Below are positions 1 through 5,496 of a stretch of DNA of 5,631 bases, one piece after another; the stretch's first letter is position 1, and each line of letters opens with the position of its first letter. Both the position numbers and the translations under genes were made by a program. Location of the stretch: positions 227-5,857 of the forward strand of contig DITR01000143.1 of assembly GCA_002422175.1 (NCBI GenBank), written 5' to 3'. The notes beneath the pieces were generated by a model. The model worked only from the letters and a program-made list of their open reading frames with translations, searched no databases and was not told where the DNA came from. Source of the stretch: Alcaligenaceae bacterium UBA6179 (GTDB taxonomy: Bacteria > Pseudomonadota > Gammaproteobacteria > Burkholderiales > Burkholderiaceae_B).

Positions 1-472
1 CAAAAACGTGACGAATTTTGTCAATAACATCGTCAATACCCACAACATTTAAAAATGTTTCTTGTTGGCCGGCAAACGAGGCATCGGGCAAATCTTCAGC
101 AGTCGCTGATGAACGCACGGCAAATGAACCTTTACCATCAGCGTCTAGTATGGCAAATGCGGCGCGAATATCTTGATCGAGCTGCTCAGGTAAAGGCGTT
201 TCGACTAACCATTGACGAATTTGCGAACCCGCTTCTGCTAATGCCCGCACATCTTCTGAATCAAGCGTAGCAAGACGATCAGCAATTTTTTTGTCTAGAC
301 CGGTACCCGATAAGAAATCACGGAAAGCCTGGGCTGTGGTCGCAAAACCACCTGGCACACGCACACCTGCATCGGCCAATTGGCTAATCATTTCCCCTAA
401 AGAAGCGTTTTTACCCCCAACTGAGTCAACATCGGTATTACGGAGATGTTCAAATGAAACAACGTACGACAT
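1..472 (-). CDS. ppsA: Phosphoenolpyruvate synthase, N-terminal part (cut by window edge)
   Basis: PEP synthase (pyruvate, water dikinase) makes PEP from pyruvate and ATP, releasing AMP and phosphate, in the cytoplasm for gluconeogenesis. Only the first 157 residues are here; the rest lies beyond position 1. Reading from the ATG at 472 gives MSYVVSFEHLRNTDVDSVGG. Visible family features of the N-terminal ATP-grasp (PPDK_N-type) domain are GGKNASLGEM near residues 19-28 (with K21), RVPGGFATT near 38-46, and the signature AVRSSATAEDLPDASFAGQQ at about 118-137, with R120 the expected nucleotide-binding arginine. The start is secure because a strong AAAGGTGA Shine-Dalgarno sits four bases upstream. 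The gene is divergent from ppsR, whose product controls this enzyme, and the two share a 284-bp upstream region. No frameshift or stop is seen in the visible part. Identification is very confident; the full length (about 790 residues in the family) cannot be checked. Confidence 0.96.
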   Translation of the reverse strand, partial: MSYVVSFEHLRNTDVDSVGGKNASLGEMISQLADAGVRVPGGFATTAQAFRDFLSGTGLDKKIADRLATLDSEDVRALAEAGSQIRQWLVETPLPEQLDQDIRAAFAILDADGKGSFAVRSSATAEDLPDASFAGQQETFLNVVGIDDVIDKIRHVF

Positions 473-476
473 GAAG

Positions 477-484
477 TCACCTTT
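477..484 (-). promoter_or_regulatory. Strong ribosome binding site of ppsA
   Basis: On the minus strand AAAGGTGA is followed by CTTC and then the ppsA ATG. It matches the anti-Shine-Dalgarno well and fixes the start at 472. It is clearly stronger than the site in front of the divergent ppsR, as expected if the enzyme is needed in larger amounts than its regulator. Confidence 0.8.
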
Positions 485-499
485 TACAATAAATGGAAA

Positions 500-547
500 G
501 CGAGTTTGGTTAATAAACTGTATTTATGTTGTACTAACCAAACTGGC
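500..547. repeat. Inverted repeat with 13-bp arms upstream of ppsA
   Basis: The left arm GCGAGTTTGGTTA (500-512) and right arm TAACCAAACTGGC (535-547) are reverse complements at 12 of 13 positions, including a perfect 10-bp core AGTTTGGTTA/TAACCAAACT. The spacer is 22 bases and A+T-rich. The repeat lies 28 bp upstream of the ppsA ATG, so it overlaps the likely promoter or untranslated leader. It could be a pair of operator half-sites about 35 bp apart, or a stem-loop in the ppsA leader RNA. Its right arm runs into the first unit of the decamer array. What it does is not known from sequence. Confidence 0.7.
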
Positions 548-610
548 CTTAAGGTGTCTTGAGATGCCTTGGAATGCCTTAAATTGCCTAAAATTGCTTT
601 TAAAGTGTAC
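541..610. repeat. Degenerate 10-bp tandem array, consensus about RRRWTGCCTT
   Basis: Successive ten-base blocks from 541 read AACTGGCCTT, AAGGTGTCTT, GAGATGCCTT, GGAATGCCTT, AAATTGCCTA, AAATTGCTTT and TAAAGTGTAC. The middle units (551-590) fit the consensus best and the ends decay. The period is exactly 10, close to one helical turn, so each TGCCTT faces the same side of the DNA and A/T tracts are in phase, which favours intrinsic bending. The array lies about 70-140 bp upstream of the ppsA start, on the side where activators would sit. It may be a multimeric protein site, a bend or old slippage repeats. Confidence 0.65.
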
Positions 611-640
611 TGAGCGATTCATGACGGGTCGTACTAAAAA

Positions 641-670
641 TTTACAGCACTAAAATTTAAACTTTATACA
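641..670 (+). promoter_or_regulatory. Candidate sigma-70-type promoter of ppsR
   Basis: TTTACA (641-646, five of six matches to TTGACA) is followed after 18 bases by TATACA (665-670, four of six to TATAAT). This would start transcription near 677 and give a leader of about 80 nt before the ppsR ATG at 757. A second -10-like TATAAG (697-702) lies downstream but lacks a good -35. This is a pattern match only. Confidence 0.4.
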
Positions 671-715
671 AAATGAACAAATGAGCTTTACTCTTATATA
701 AGAATGTTGCATCGC

Positions 716-733
716 ATTGTACTACCCTACAAT
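716..733. promoter_or_regulatory. Perfect palindrome ATTGTA-N6-TACAAT before ppsR
   Basis: Perfect 6-bp arms flank the six-base spacer CTACCC, and the site ends 23 bases before the ppsR ATG. The geometry suits a dimeric helix-turn-helix regulator, and ATTGTA/TACAAT half-sites resemble those of some GntR-family proteins, though usually with shorter spacing. It could also be a short, weak A+T-rich hairpin in the ppsR leader, followed closely by CATCTTTTT. Either way it would act on ppsR. No regulator can be named. Confidence 0.45.
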
Positions 734-756
734 CATCTTTTTACGGATTTTTGCAT

Positions 757-1593
757 ATGTCTAGCCCAGCTATTGAGCGCACAGTTTTTATTATTTCTGA
801 CGGTACAGGTATTACGGCTGAAACCTTTAGTCATTCGGTTTTATCTCAATTTGAAAGTGTTAAATTTCATCAAATTCGTGAGCCATTTATAGATAGCCTG
901 GAAAAAGCTGATGCTGTGGTGACACGTATTAACCAAATGGCACAGAAACATGGCGTTAAACCGATTGCATTCACAACGCTGGTTAACCCTATAGTTTCTA
1001 CACGAATAAAAGCTGCTAATGCGTTGTTTTTAGACCTTTTTTCAGGTTTTGTTGAACCCTTAGAACTGGCATTAGGTTTGAAATCAAGCCATTCAATTGG
1101 CAAGTCACATAAAGCAGCGTCTTCAGCACAATACAGAAACCGAATAGACGCCATAAATTATAGTTTAGCCCATGATGATGGTCAGTTTATTAACGGTTTG
1201 GCCCAAGCAGACGTTATATTAATTGGGGTTTCACGATGTGGAAAAACACCCACAAGTTTGTATTTAGCCATGCAATATGGGGTCAAAGCAGCTAATTTTC
1301 CGCTTATTCCAGAAGACTTTGATCGGGGTAGCTTACCTAAAACATTAAAACAATATCGTAACCGTTTGTTTGGATTAACTATTCAGCCTGAACGCCTTTC
1401 TGAAGTACGGAATGAAAGGCGACCCGACAGTACGTACTCATCGCTTGCACAATGCCGCCATGAAGTAGCCGAAGGTGAACGCATGATGCGCTTAGAGGGT
1501 ATACCTTGGCTGTCAACGACAAGCAAGTCTATTGAAGAAATATCGACCACAATCTTGCAAGAGGTCAAACTTGATACGTACAAGGCATATTAA
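757..1593 (+). CDS. ppsR: PEP synthase regulatory protein (bifunctional kinase/pyrophosphorylase, DUF299)
   Basis: PpsR inactivates PEP synthase by ADP-dependent phosphorylation of an active-site threonine and reactivates it by phosphate-dependent removal that yields pyrophosphate. It acts in the cytoplasm. The 278-residue protein matches the family length (E. coli YdiA is 277). It opens with the typical RTVFIISDGTGITAETFSHS near residue 8 and carries the P-loop GVSRCGKT at 157-164, with K163 and T164, followed by PTSLYLA. The family stretches NFPL and FGLTI(Q)PERL follow. I chose ATG 757 over an in-frame TTG at 751: the ATG has a weak ACGGA site at 743-747, nine bases away, and gives the usual N-terminus. 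Its neighbour on the opposite strand is its target ppsA, the classical arrangement. Its TAA overlaps the stop of the convergent methyltransferase gene. Identification is very confident. Confidence 0.96.
   Translation: MSSPAIERTVFIISDGTGITAETFSHSVLSQFESVKFHQIREPFIDSLEKADAVVTRINQMAQKHGVKPIAFTTLVNPIVSTRIKAANALFLDLFSGFVEPLELALGLKSSHSIGKSHKAASSAQYRNRIDAINYSLAHDDGQFINGLAQADVILIGVSRCGKTPTSLYLAMQYGVKAANFPLIPEDFDRGSLPKTLKQYRNRLFGLTIQPERLSEVRNERRPDSTYSSLAQCRHEVAEGERMMRLEGIPWLSTTSKSIEEISTTILQEVKLDTYKAY
1590..1593. other. Overlapping antiparallel stop codons (TTAA)
   Basis: The ppsR TAA occupies 1591-1593 on the plus strand and the methyltransferase TAA occupies 1592-1590 on the minus strand, so the two convergent genes share the palindrome TTAA. 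There is no intergenic space, and I see no GC-rich hairpin with a T-run in the flanking coding ends. Any terminator must lie inside the opposing gene, or the transcripts overlap. Confidence 0.95.
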
Positions 1594-2438
1594 AGACTGT
1601 TTTGCCGGCTTTGCTCGTACAAACAAATGGCCGCTGCACTGGCAACATTGAGCGAATCAACCACTGTTTGATCATGCGAAATATTTACTTTGACGTCGGC
1701 CATTTTAAGTAATTGCGGGCTAACACCCTGACCTTCATGGCCAAACAACCATATTGACCGTTGAGGTAGCCTGACAGAACCCAAAGATTCGGCATCGACT
1801 ACTGCCGTTGCTAAAACCAAGGCAGAATCAGTCACGGCTTGCCGATAAGCGTGTAACCAATCAGCTAAATCGTCGACTTCAATAAGCGTCATTGCAAAAT
1901 GTGCCCCTTGTGCACTTCTCAGTACCTTAGGAGACCACACAGCGGCACAACCAGAACCCAAAATGACGTGGCTTACACCAAATGCGGCACTTAAACGCAA
2001 AATAGTGCCTAAATTACCTGGGTCTTGAATCGAATCTAGCATAACAGCTCTTTCAAACTCAACAGCGTTAGACGCAAATGAATTCGCCTCTGCCTCTGCT
2101 TGTGAAACCGCATGCACAGGCGATGTTAGCGTCATGGCATGCTCTACTAAAAACAAAATACCTTGTGCAGTTTTAACGGTAACGAGTTGATCAAATAGCG
2201 CACTTGGCATGATGACTTGACGCGCGGGGTCAATCTGTTGACGAAGCGTCAAAAAATGAGGTGAATCCATTTTCGATTGATCAAAAATTGCCCAAAGCGG
2301 CTGCCCCCGTTTAGCTAACCAGGCCTGACATAAGTGCTCACCATCCAACCAAATCAAATTGCCAGGCCGGCCCGCGACAGAACGCTGGTGCATCCAGTCG
2401 CGCCATAATGGGTTTGATCGTGAACTTATTTCTTTCAT
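1590..2438 (-). CDS. TrmH/SpoU-family RNA 2'-O-methyltransferase
   Basis: This is a SPOUT-class methyltransferase expected to transfer a methyl group from S-adenosylmethionine to a ribose 2'-OH in rRNA or tRNA. The 282-residue product has an N-terminal SpoU substrate-binding-like domain (about residues 23-99, with LDGEHLCQAWL at 31-41). The C-terminal knotted domain carries all three motifs: DSIQDPGNLGTILRLSAAFG (135-154, with N142 and R148), LFGHEGQGVS (231-240, with E235), and DSLNVASAAAICLYE (261-275, with N264). The start at ATG 2438 overlaps the rnhB stop as ATGA and gives the usual MKxIxSRxNP opening. An in-frame GTG at 2456 would add six residues and cannot be excluded, since neither start has a strong Shine-Dalgarno. 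The family is certain; the target nucleotide is not, so I give no symbol. It is the last gene of the lpx cluster and ends against ppsR. Confidence 0.9.
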   Translation of the reverse strand: MKEISSRSNPLWRDWMHQRSVAGRPGNLIWLDGEHLCQAWLAKRGQPLWAIFDQSKMDSPHFLTLRQQIDPARQVIMPSALFDQLVTVKTAQGILFLVEHAMTLTSPVHAVSQAEAEANSFASNAVEFERAVMLDSIQDPGNLGTILRLSAAFGVSHVILGSGCAAVWSPKVLRSAQGAHFAMTLIEVDDLADWLHAYRQAVTDSALVLATAVVDAESLGSVRLPQRSIWLFGHEGQGVSPQLLKMADVKVNISHDQTVVDSLNVASAAAICLYEQSRQNSL

Positions 2439-3034
2439 AGGCTTGCGTTTACCCACAAAGCCCGAACCGGGGCAAAGCTACGTCGATGGGCAGGGCAAGG
2501 CCCCCATTCTTTAAGTTTAGCCAAATGCAAGGCTGTACCATAGCCCTTATGTCGATCAAACGCGTATTGCGGGTACTGTGCATGCAATGCCATTAAACTT
2601 GCGTCACGGGCGGTTTTAGCCAATATTGAGGCAGCTGAAATTTCCGCTACCGTGGCATCACCACCAATAATGGTTCGCGTTGGAAAGGTCAAATTAGGGG
2701 CACGGTTACCATCAATTAAAACTTCTGTCGGGTTTAGTCCCAACTGTTCAACCGCACGTTTCATGGCTAAAAGCGTGGCTTGTAAAATGTTGATGTCATC
2801 TATTTCAGCCACACTCGCTGACGCAATCGCCCAAGCCGTCGCCCGTGCTTTGATCAGTGGTGCTAAAAAATCGCGTCTTTTTTCACTGAGTTTTTTAGAA
2901 TCAGCCAACCCCTCAATCGGGTGATCTGGCGACAAGACAACCGCAGCAGCAAACACATCACCTGCCAAAGGGCCGCGCCCCGCTTCATCAACGCCTGCAA
3001 TATAAATAATGGCTCTTTCATCAATGCTTATCAT
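2435..3034 (-). CDS. rnhB: Ribonuclease HII
   Basis: RNase HII nicks the RNA strand of RNA/DNA hybrids and starts ribonucleotide excision repair of DNA in the cytoplasm. The 199-residue product is close to the E. coli length of 198. The metal-binding acidic residues are all visible: D16 and E17 in GVDEAGRGPLAG, D108 in LIDGN, and D126 in GGDA. The family stretches DSKKLSEKRR (45-54) and ISAASILAKTARD are also present, as is DRHKGYGT near the C-terminus. The start is ATG 3034 rather than TTG 3049, because GGAG lies seven bases upstream of the ATG. The gene overlaps the end of lpxB by 14 nt and the methyltransferase start by 4 nt, so its translation is likely coupled to both. The lpxB-rnhB order is common in proteobacteria; in E. 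coli dnaE follows, here a methyltransferase does. Confidence 0.96.
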   Translation of the reverse strand: MISIDERAIIYIAGVDEAGRGPLAGDVFAAAVVLSPDHPIEGLADSKKLSEKRRDFLAPLIKARATAWAIASASVAEIDDINILQATLLAMKRAVEQLGLNPTEVLIDGNRAPNLTFPTRTIIGGDATVAEISAASILAKTARDASLMALHAQYPQYAFDRHKGYGTALHLAKLKEWGPCPAHRRSFAPVRALWVNASL

Positions 3035-4211
3035 TGAATAACTCCGCAATCGCTTCAGCTACTCGCGTTGGCGTATCGCAACGAAGGGTTTCATGCATGG
3101 TGATGAACCGTTCAACAATATATTGACACCTTACCGGGTCTTGCGCCAAAGTATTCATGGCGTGAAATAATGCCTCAGGCGTGGCATCATCTTGTAACAA
3201 CTCTGGCACTAAAGATTCATTTGCTAATACGTTTGGCAAGCCGACCCAGGGTAAATAGGGTTTGGCTTGGCCAGACTTCCAAGCCATTAAACGACGCATC
3301 CATGGCGACAGCACATAACTAATGACCATAGGTCGCTTGAATAATGCCGCTTCAAGCGTTGCAGTACCACTGGTTACCAACGCGCGATCACATGCTTGAA
3401 GCACTAACCATGACAACGGGTTTGCATGCTGCACACCGTTTTCGGTTTGTCTTAAAACCTGTATGGCGGGTACAGGGTATTGTGCCAATATCGTCATGAA
3501 CTCTTGGTAACGTTGCGCATTCACCATAGGTACCAAGCATATCAAGTTTGGGTTTTGTTGAACCAAACGTTGCGCAGTTTGAAGAAAAAGCGGTGCCATC
3601 AATTTGATTTCAGATGCACGGCTACCTGGCAAAATAGCCAATACCTCTGCGCGCTCATCTATACTCAGCTGCGCGCGGGCGGCAGCTTGATCAGGTTGCA
3701 TCGGTATCACGTCGGCTAAGGGGTGCCCGACATATTTAACCGGTATACCCTCTTTTTCATAGATAGCTTGCTCAAAGGGAAACACGGTCAACATCAGATC
3801 AACCGAGGCTTTAATCGTATGAATACGCTCATAGCGCCAAGCCCAGATGGATGGACTGACAAAATGAACGGTGGGAACACCTTGTTTTTTTAAACGTTTT
3901 TCAAGCCGTAAATTAAAATCTGGAGCATCAACCCCCAAGAACAAATCTGGTGGGTTGCGTTGCCAACGCCGACATAAGTCATTAAAAATAGACCATAACT
4001 TAGGCAGGCTTTTTAATGCATCAACGTAACCGAACACCGATAAGGCATGCATATCATGCCAAATATTCATTTTTTGCTTGGCCAGCTCTGGTCCACCAAT
4101 ACCTTCAGCAACAAAATTCTCATGTGGCCGAGCGTTTAAGCCTTGCAACACGCGGGCTGCGATGAGGTCACCAGAAGGCTCACCCGCGACCAACCCAATT
4201 CGACGCGTCAT
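3021..4211 (-). CDS. lpxB: Lipid-A-disaccharide synthase
   Basis: LpxB is a GT19 glycosyltransferase. It joins UDP-2,3-diacylglucosamine and lipid X, releasing UDP, to form the beta-1,6-linked lipid A disaccharide at the inner face of the cytoplasmic membrane. The 396-residue product is slightly longer than the E. coli enzyme (382). Family motifs in order are AGEPSGD (9-15), GVDAPDFNL (93-101) with D98 at the residue known to be essential in characterised LpxB proteins, HFVSPSIWAWRYERI (116-130), VGHPLAD (161-167), LPGSRASEI (194-202), and SGTATLEAALFKRPMVISY (281-299) in the UDP-binding half. No transmembrane segment is evident, in line with a peripheral enzyme. The ATG at 4211 overlaps the lpxA TGA as ATGA and has only a weak upstream purine run, which suggests coupling to lpxA translation. 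The 3' end overlaps rnhB by 14 nt. Confidence 0.97.
   Translation of the reverse strand: MTRRIGLVAGEPSGDLIAARVLQGLNARPHENFVAEGIGGPELAKQKMNIWHDMHALSVFGYVDALKSLPKLWSIFNDLCRRWQRNPPDLFLGVDAPDFNLRLEKRLKKQGVPTVHFVSPSIWAWRYERIHTIKASVDLMLTVFPFEQAIYEKEGIPVKYVGHPLADVIPMQPDQAAARAQLSIDERAEVLAILPGSRASEIKLMAPLFLQTAQRLVQQNPNLICLVPMVNAQRYQEFMTILAQYPVPAIQVLRQTENGVQHANPLSWLVLQACDRALVTSGTATLEAALFKRPMVISYVLSPWMRRLMAWKSGQAKPYLPWVGLPNVLANESLVPELLQDDATPEALFHAMNTLAQDPVRCQYIVERFITMHETLRCDTPTRVAEAIAELFNDKH
3042..3045 (-). promoter_or_regulatory. Ribosome binding site fixing the rnhB start
   Basis: GGAG on the minus strand lies inside the 3' end of lpxB, seven bases before ATG 3034. It favours that start over the upstream TTG at 3049, which it would overlap. 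Confidence 0.65.
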
Positions 4212-5005
4212 GGTCGAATAATGCCCCGCGCACTTGATTCAAGAAAATCAAGTAGTACTTGCAGGGCTTCGGCTGTAATAGGCTCTTGAGTTTGACGTGC
4301 ACGAATCTGATTTTTAGCATCATCAAGTGAGAGGCCTCGGCGATACAACATTTTATAAGCATCACGTAACGCGGCAATTGACTCTGGGTTAAAACCTCGT
4401 CTTTTCAGCCCTTCAGTATTAACGCCGACTGGCACACAAGGGTTGCCAGCACCCATCACATAAGGGGGAACATCCATATGTAGTGCACTTTGCCCACCCA
4501 CCATGGCATGAGCGCCAATTTTGCCAAATTGATGTACTGCCGCTAGTCCGCCCACAATAGCCCAATCGCCCACATGAACATGACCACCCATTTGAACGCC
4601 ATTAGCCAGTATGGTGTGGCTACCAATTTGGCAGTCATGCGCAACATGAACGTAAGCCATAACCCAGTTGTCGTGCCCTAACCTTGTGACACCAACATCT
4701 TGTATGGTGCCCGTGTTAAAGGTCACGTATTCACGCACCATATTACGGTCACCGATTTCAAGCCGAGTTGGTTCACCTGCGTATTTTTTATCTTGTGGTG
4801 CGCCACCTATGGAACAAAACCGATAAAAAGTGTTGTGTGCGCCAATTGACGTATGACCATCAATCACGCAATGCGGACCAACAATTGTGCCCTCGCCAAT
4901 CGACACGTGTGGACCCACAATTGAGTAAGGACCAATTTCAACTGTTGGGTGCAAAATAGCGCTTGCATCAACTAACGCAGTGGGATGAATCTTGGCTGTC
5001 ATCAT
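4208..5005 (-). CDS. lpxA: UDP-N-acetylglucosamine O-acyltransferase, first step of lipid A synthesis
   Basis: LpxA moves a 3-hydroxyacyl chain from ACP to the 3-OH of UDP-GlcNAc. The product is 265 residues from ATG 5005 (264 from ATG 5002), close to the E. coli 262. The left-handed beta-helix is seen as hexapeptide repeats through about residue 190 (IGPYSIVGPHVSIG and similar). H123 in VHVAHDC aligns with catalytic H125 of E. coli, and H120, H142 and H158 fit the other conserved histidines. The C-terminal helical part begins near NTEGLKRRGF. G171 aligns with E. coli G173, the acyl-length ruler. Where E. coli has IHRGT, this protein has FNTGT, a form I associate with betaproteobacteria. The start sits in ATGATGA overlapping the fabZ stop. 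GGA lies three bases before the first ATG and six before the second, so the second may be preferred. Confidence 0.97.
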   Translation of the reverse strand: MMTAKIHPTALVDASAILHPTVEIGPYSIVGPHVSIGEGTIVGPHCVIDGHTSIGAHNTFYRFCSIGGAPQDKKYAGEPTRLEIGDRNMVREYVTFNTGTIQDVGVTRLGHDNWVMAYVHVAHDCQIGSHTILANGVQMGGHVHVGDWAIVGGLAAVHQFGKIGAHAMVGGQSALHMDVPPYVMGAGNPCVPVGVNTEGLKRRGFNPESIAALRDAYKMLYRRGLSLDDAKNQIRARQTQEPITAEALQVLLDFLESSARGIIRP

Positions 5006-5454
5006 GCTTCCATCGGGCGAATCGCGCACATCAGTTTAGCCTCAGCAACAACTTGACCATCAACTTTAGCAACGCCCGTATATTTGCATATAGCCCGCCC
5101 CAAGCGGTCTGCCACCACCTCAATATGGAGTTGATCGCCCGGCAAAACTGGCTTTCTAAAACGTGCACCATCTATACCAACAAAATAGTACAAAATTTCT
5201 TCGTTTTCTGGCTTTAAACCCGTTTCATCGGCAAAAGAAAAAATTGCAGCGGCTTGCGCCATCGCTTCTAAAATCAAAACGCCTGGCATCACGGGGTGAT
5301 GCGGAAAATGACCACTAAAGAAAGGTTCATTAATTGACACATTTTTTAGGGCATGAATTGATTTGCCAGGCACCATGTCAATGACACGATCAATCAAAAG
5401 CATCGGGTAGCGGTGAGGAATCCGGTCTAAAATGGCTTTAATATCAAGTTGCAT
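5002..5454 (-). CDS. fabZ: 3-hydroxyacyl-ACP dehydratase
   Basis: FabZ removes water from 3-hydroxyacyl-ACP to give trans-2-enoyl-ACP in fatty-acid elongation. It draws on the same 3-hydroxyacyl-ACP pool that LpxA and LpxD use, which explains its place between them. The 150-residue hot-dog-fold protein matches E. coli FabZ (151). The opening DIKAILDRIPHRYPMLLIDR (4-23) is typical. Catalytic H49 lies in SGHFPHHPVMPG and catalytic E63 in LILEAMAQ. RFRKPVLPGDQL and the final AEAKLMCAI are also family features. ATG 5454 is chosen over the TTG at 5466 because GGGA lies six bases upstream of the ATG. The gene is 42 bp downstream of lpxD and ends in two consecutive TGA codons that overlap the lpxA start. 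Confidence 0.97.
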   Translation of the reverse strand: MQLDIKAILDRIPHRYPMLLIDRVIDMVPGKSIHALKNVSINEPFFSGHFPHHPVMPGVLILEAMAQAAAIFSFADETGLKPENEEILYYFVGIDGARFRKPVLPGDQLHIEVVADRLGRAICKYTGVAKVDGQVVAEAKLMCAIRPMEA

Positions 5455-5460
5455 GGCAGT

Positions 5461-5464
5461 TCCC
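5461..5464 (-). promoter_or_regulatory. Ribosome binding site of fabZ
   Basis: GGGA on the minus strand, six bases before ATG 5454, decides the fabZ start. The 42-bp lpxD-fabZ gap around it shows no promoter or terminator, so fabZ is probably cotranscribed with lpxD. Confidence 0.6.
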
Positions 5465-5496
5465 AAGGCGACTAAGATGCGCCAACATGTTTCATT

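Larger units (their letters stand above)
473..756. promoter_or_regulatory. Divergent ppsA/ppsR control region
   Basis: These 284 bases separate the two divergent starts and carry no credible gene. The region is A+T-rich and structured. From left to right it holds the ppsA ribosome binding site, an imperfect inverted repeat with 13-bp arms (500-547), six or seven degenerate 10-bp tandem units (541-610), a TGAATCGCTCA stretch on the minus strand (about 612-622), a candidate ppsR promoter (641-670) and a perfect 6+6 palindrome (716-733). I find no convincing -35/-10 pair for ppsA; TTGGTT and TTTATT with an 18-bp spacer (minus strand, about 510-540) is the best but poor. An activator-dependent ppsA promoter is one reading of that. 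Confidence 0.7.

Noticed and set aside
291..653. Open frame of 120 codons on the plus strand opposite ppsA and into the intergenic region
   Set aside because: It lies antisense to clear ppsA coding sequence, has no ribosome binding site or family likeness, and its second half only reads through the decamer repeats.
704..892. Short plus-strand frame overlapping the ppsR start
   Set aside because: It is out of frame with the certain ppsR gene. Its leucine/phenylalanine-rich product reflects the A+T-rich DNA rather than a real membrane peptide or leader.
870..1154. Minus-strand frame inside ppsR
   Set aside because: It is a shadow of ppsR with no start signal or recognisable product.
1600..1616. 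GCCGGC palindrome flanked by T-runs near the convergent gene ends, considered as a bidirectional terminator
   Set aside because: The palindrome has no loop and lies in the methyltransferase coding end. It does not form a proper stem-loop with a T-tract on either strand.
2652..2924. Plus-strand frame of 90 codons opposite rnhB
   Set aside because: The opposite strand encodes RNase HII with all catalytic residues, and this frame shows no motif.
4963..5217. Plus-strand frame of 84 codons opposite lpxA/fabZ
   Set aside because: It is antisense to two well-conserved genes and lacks a start signal; the apparent hydrophobic end is a codon shadow.
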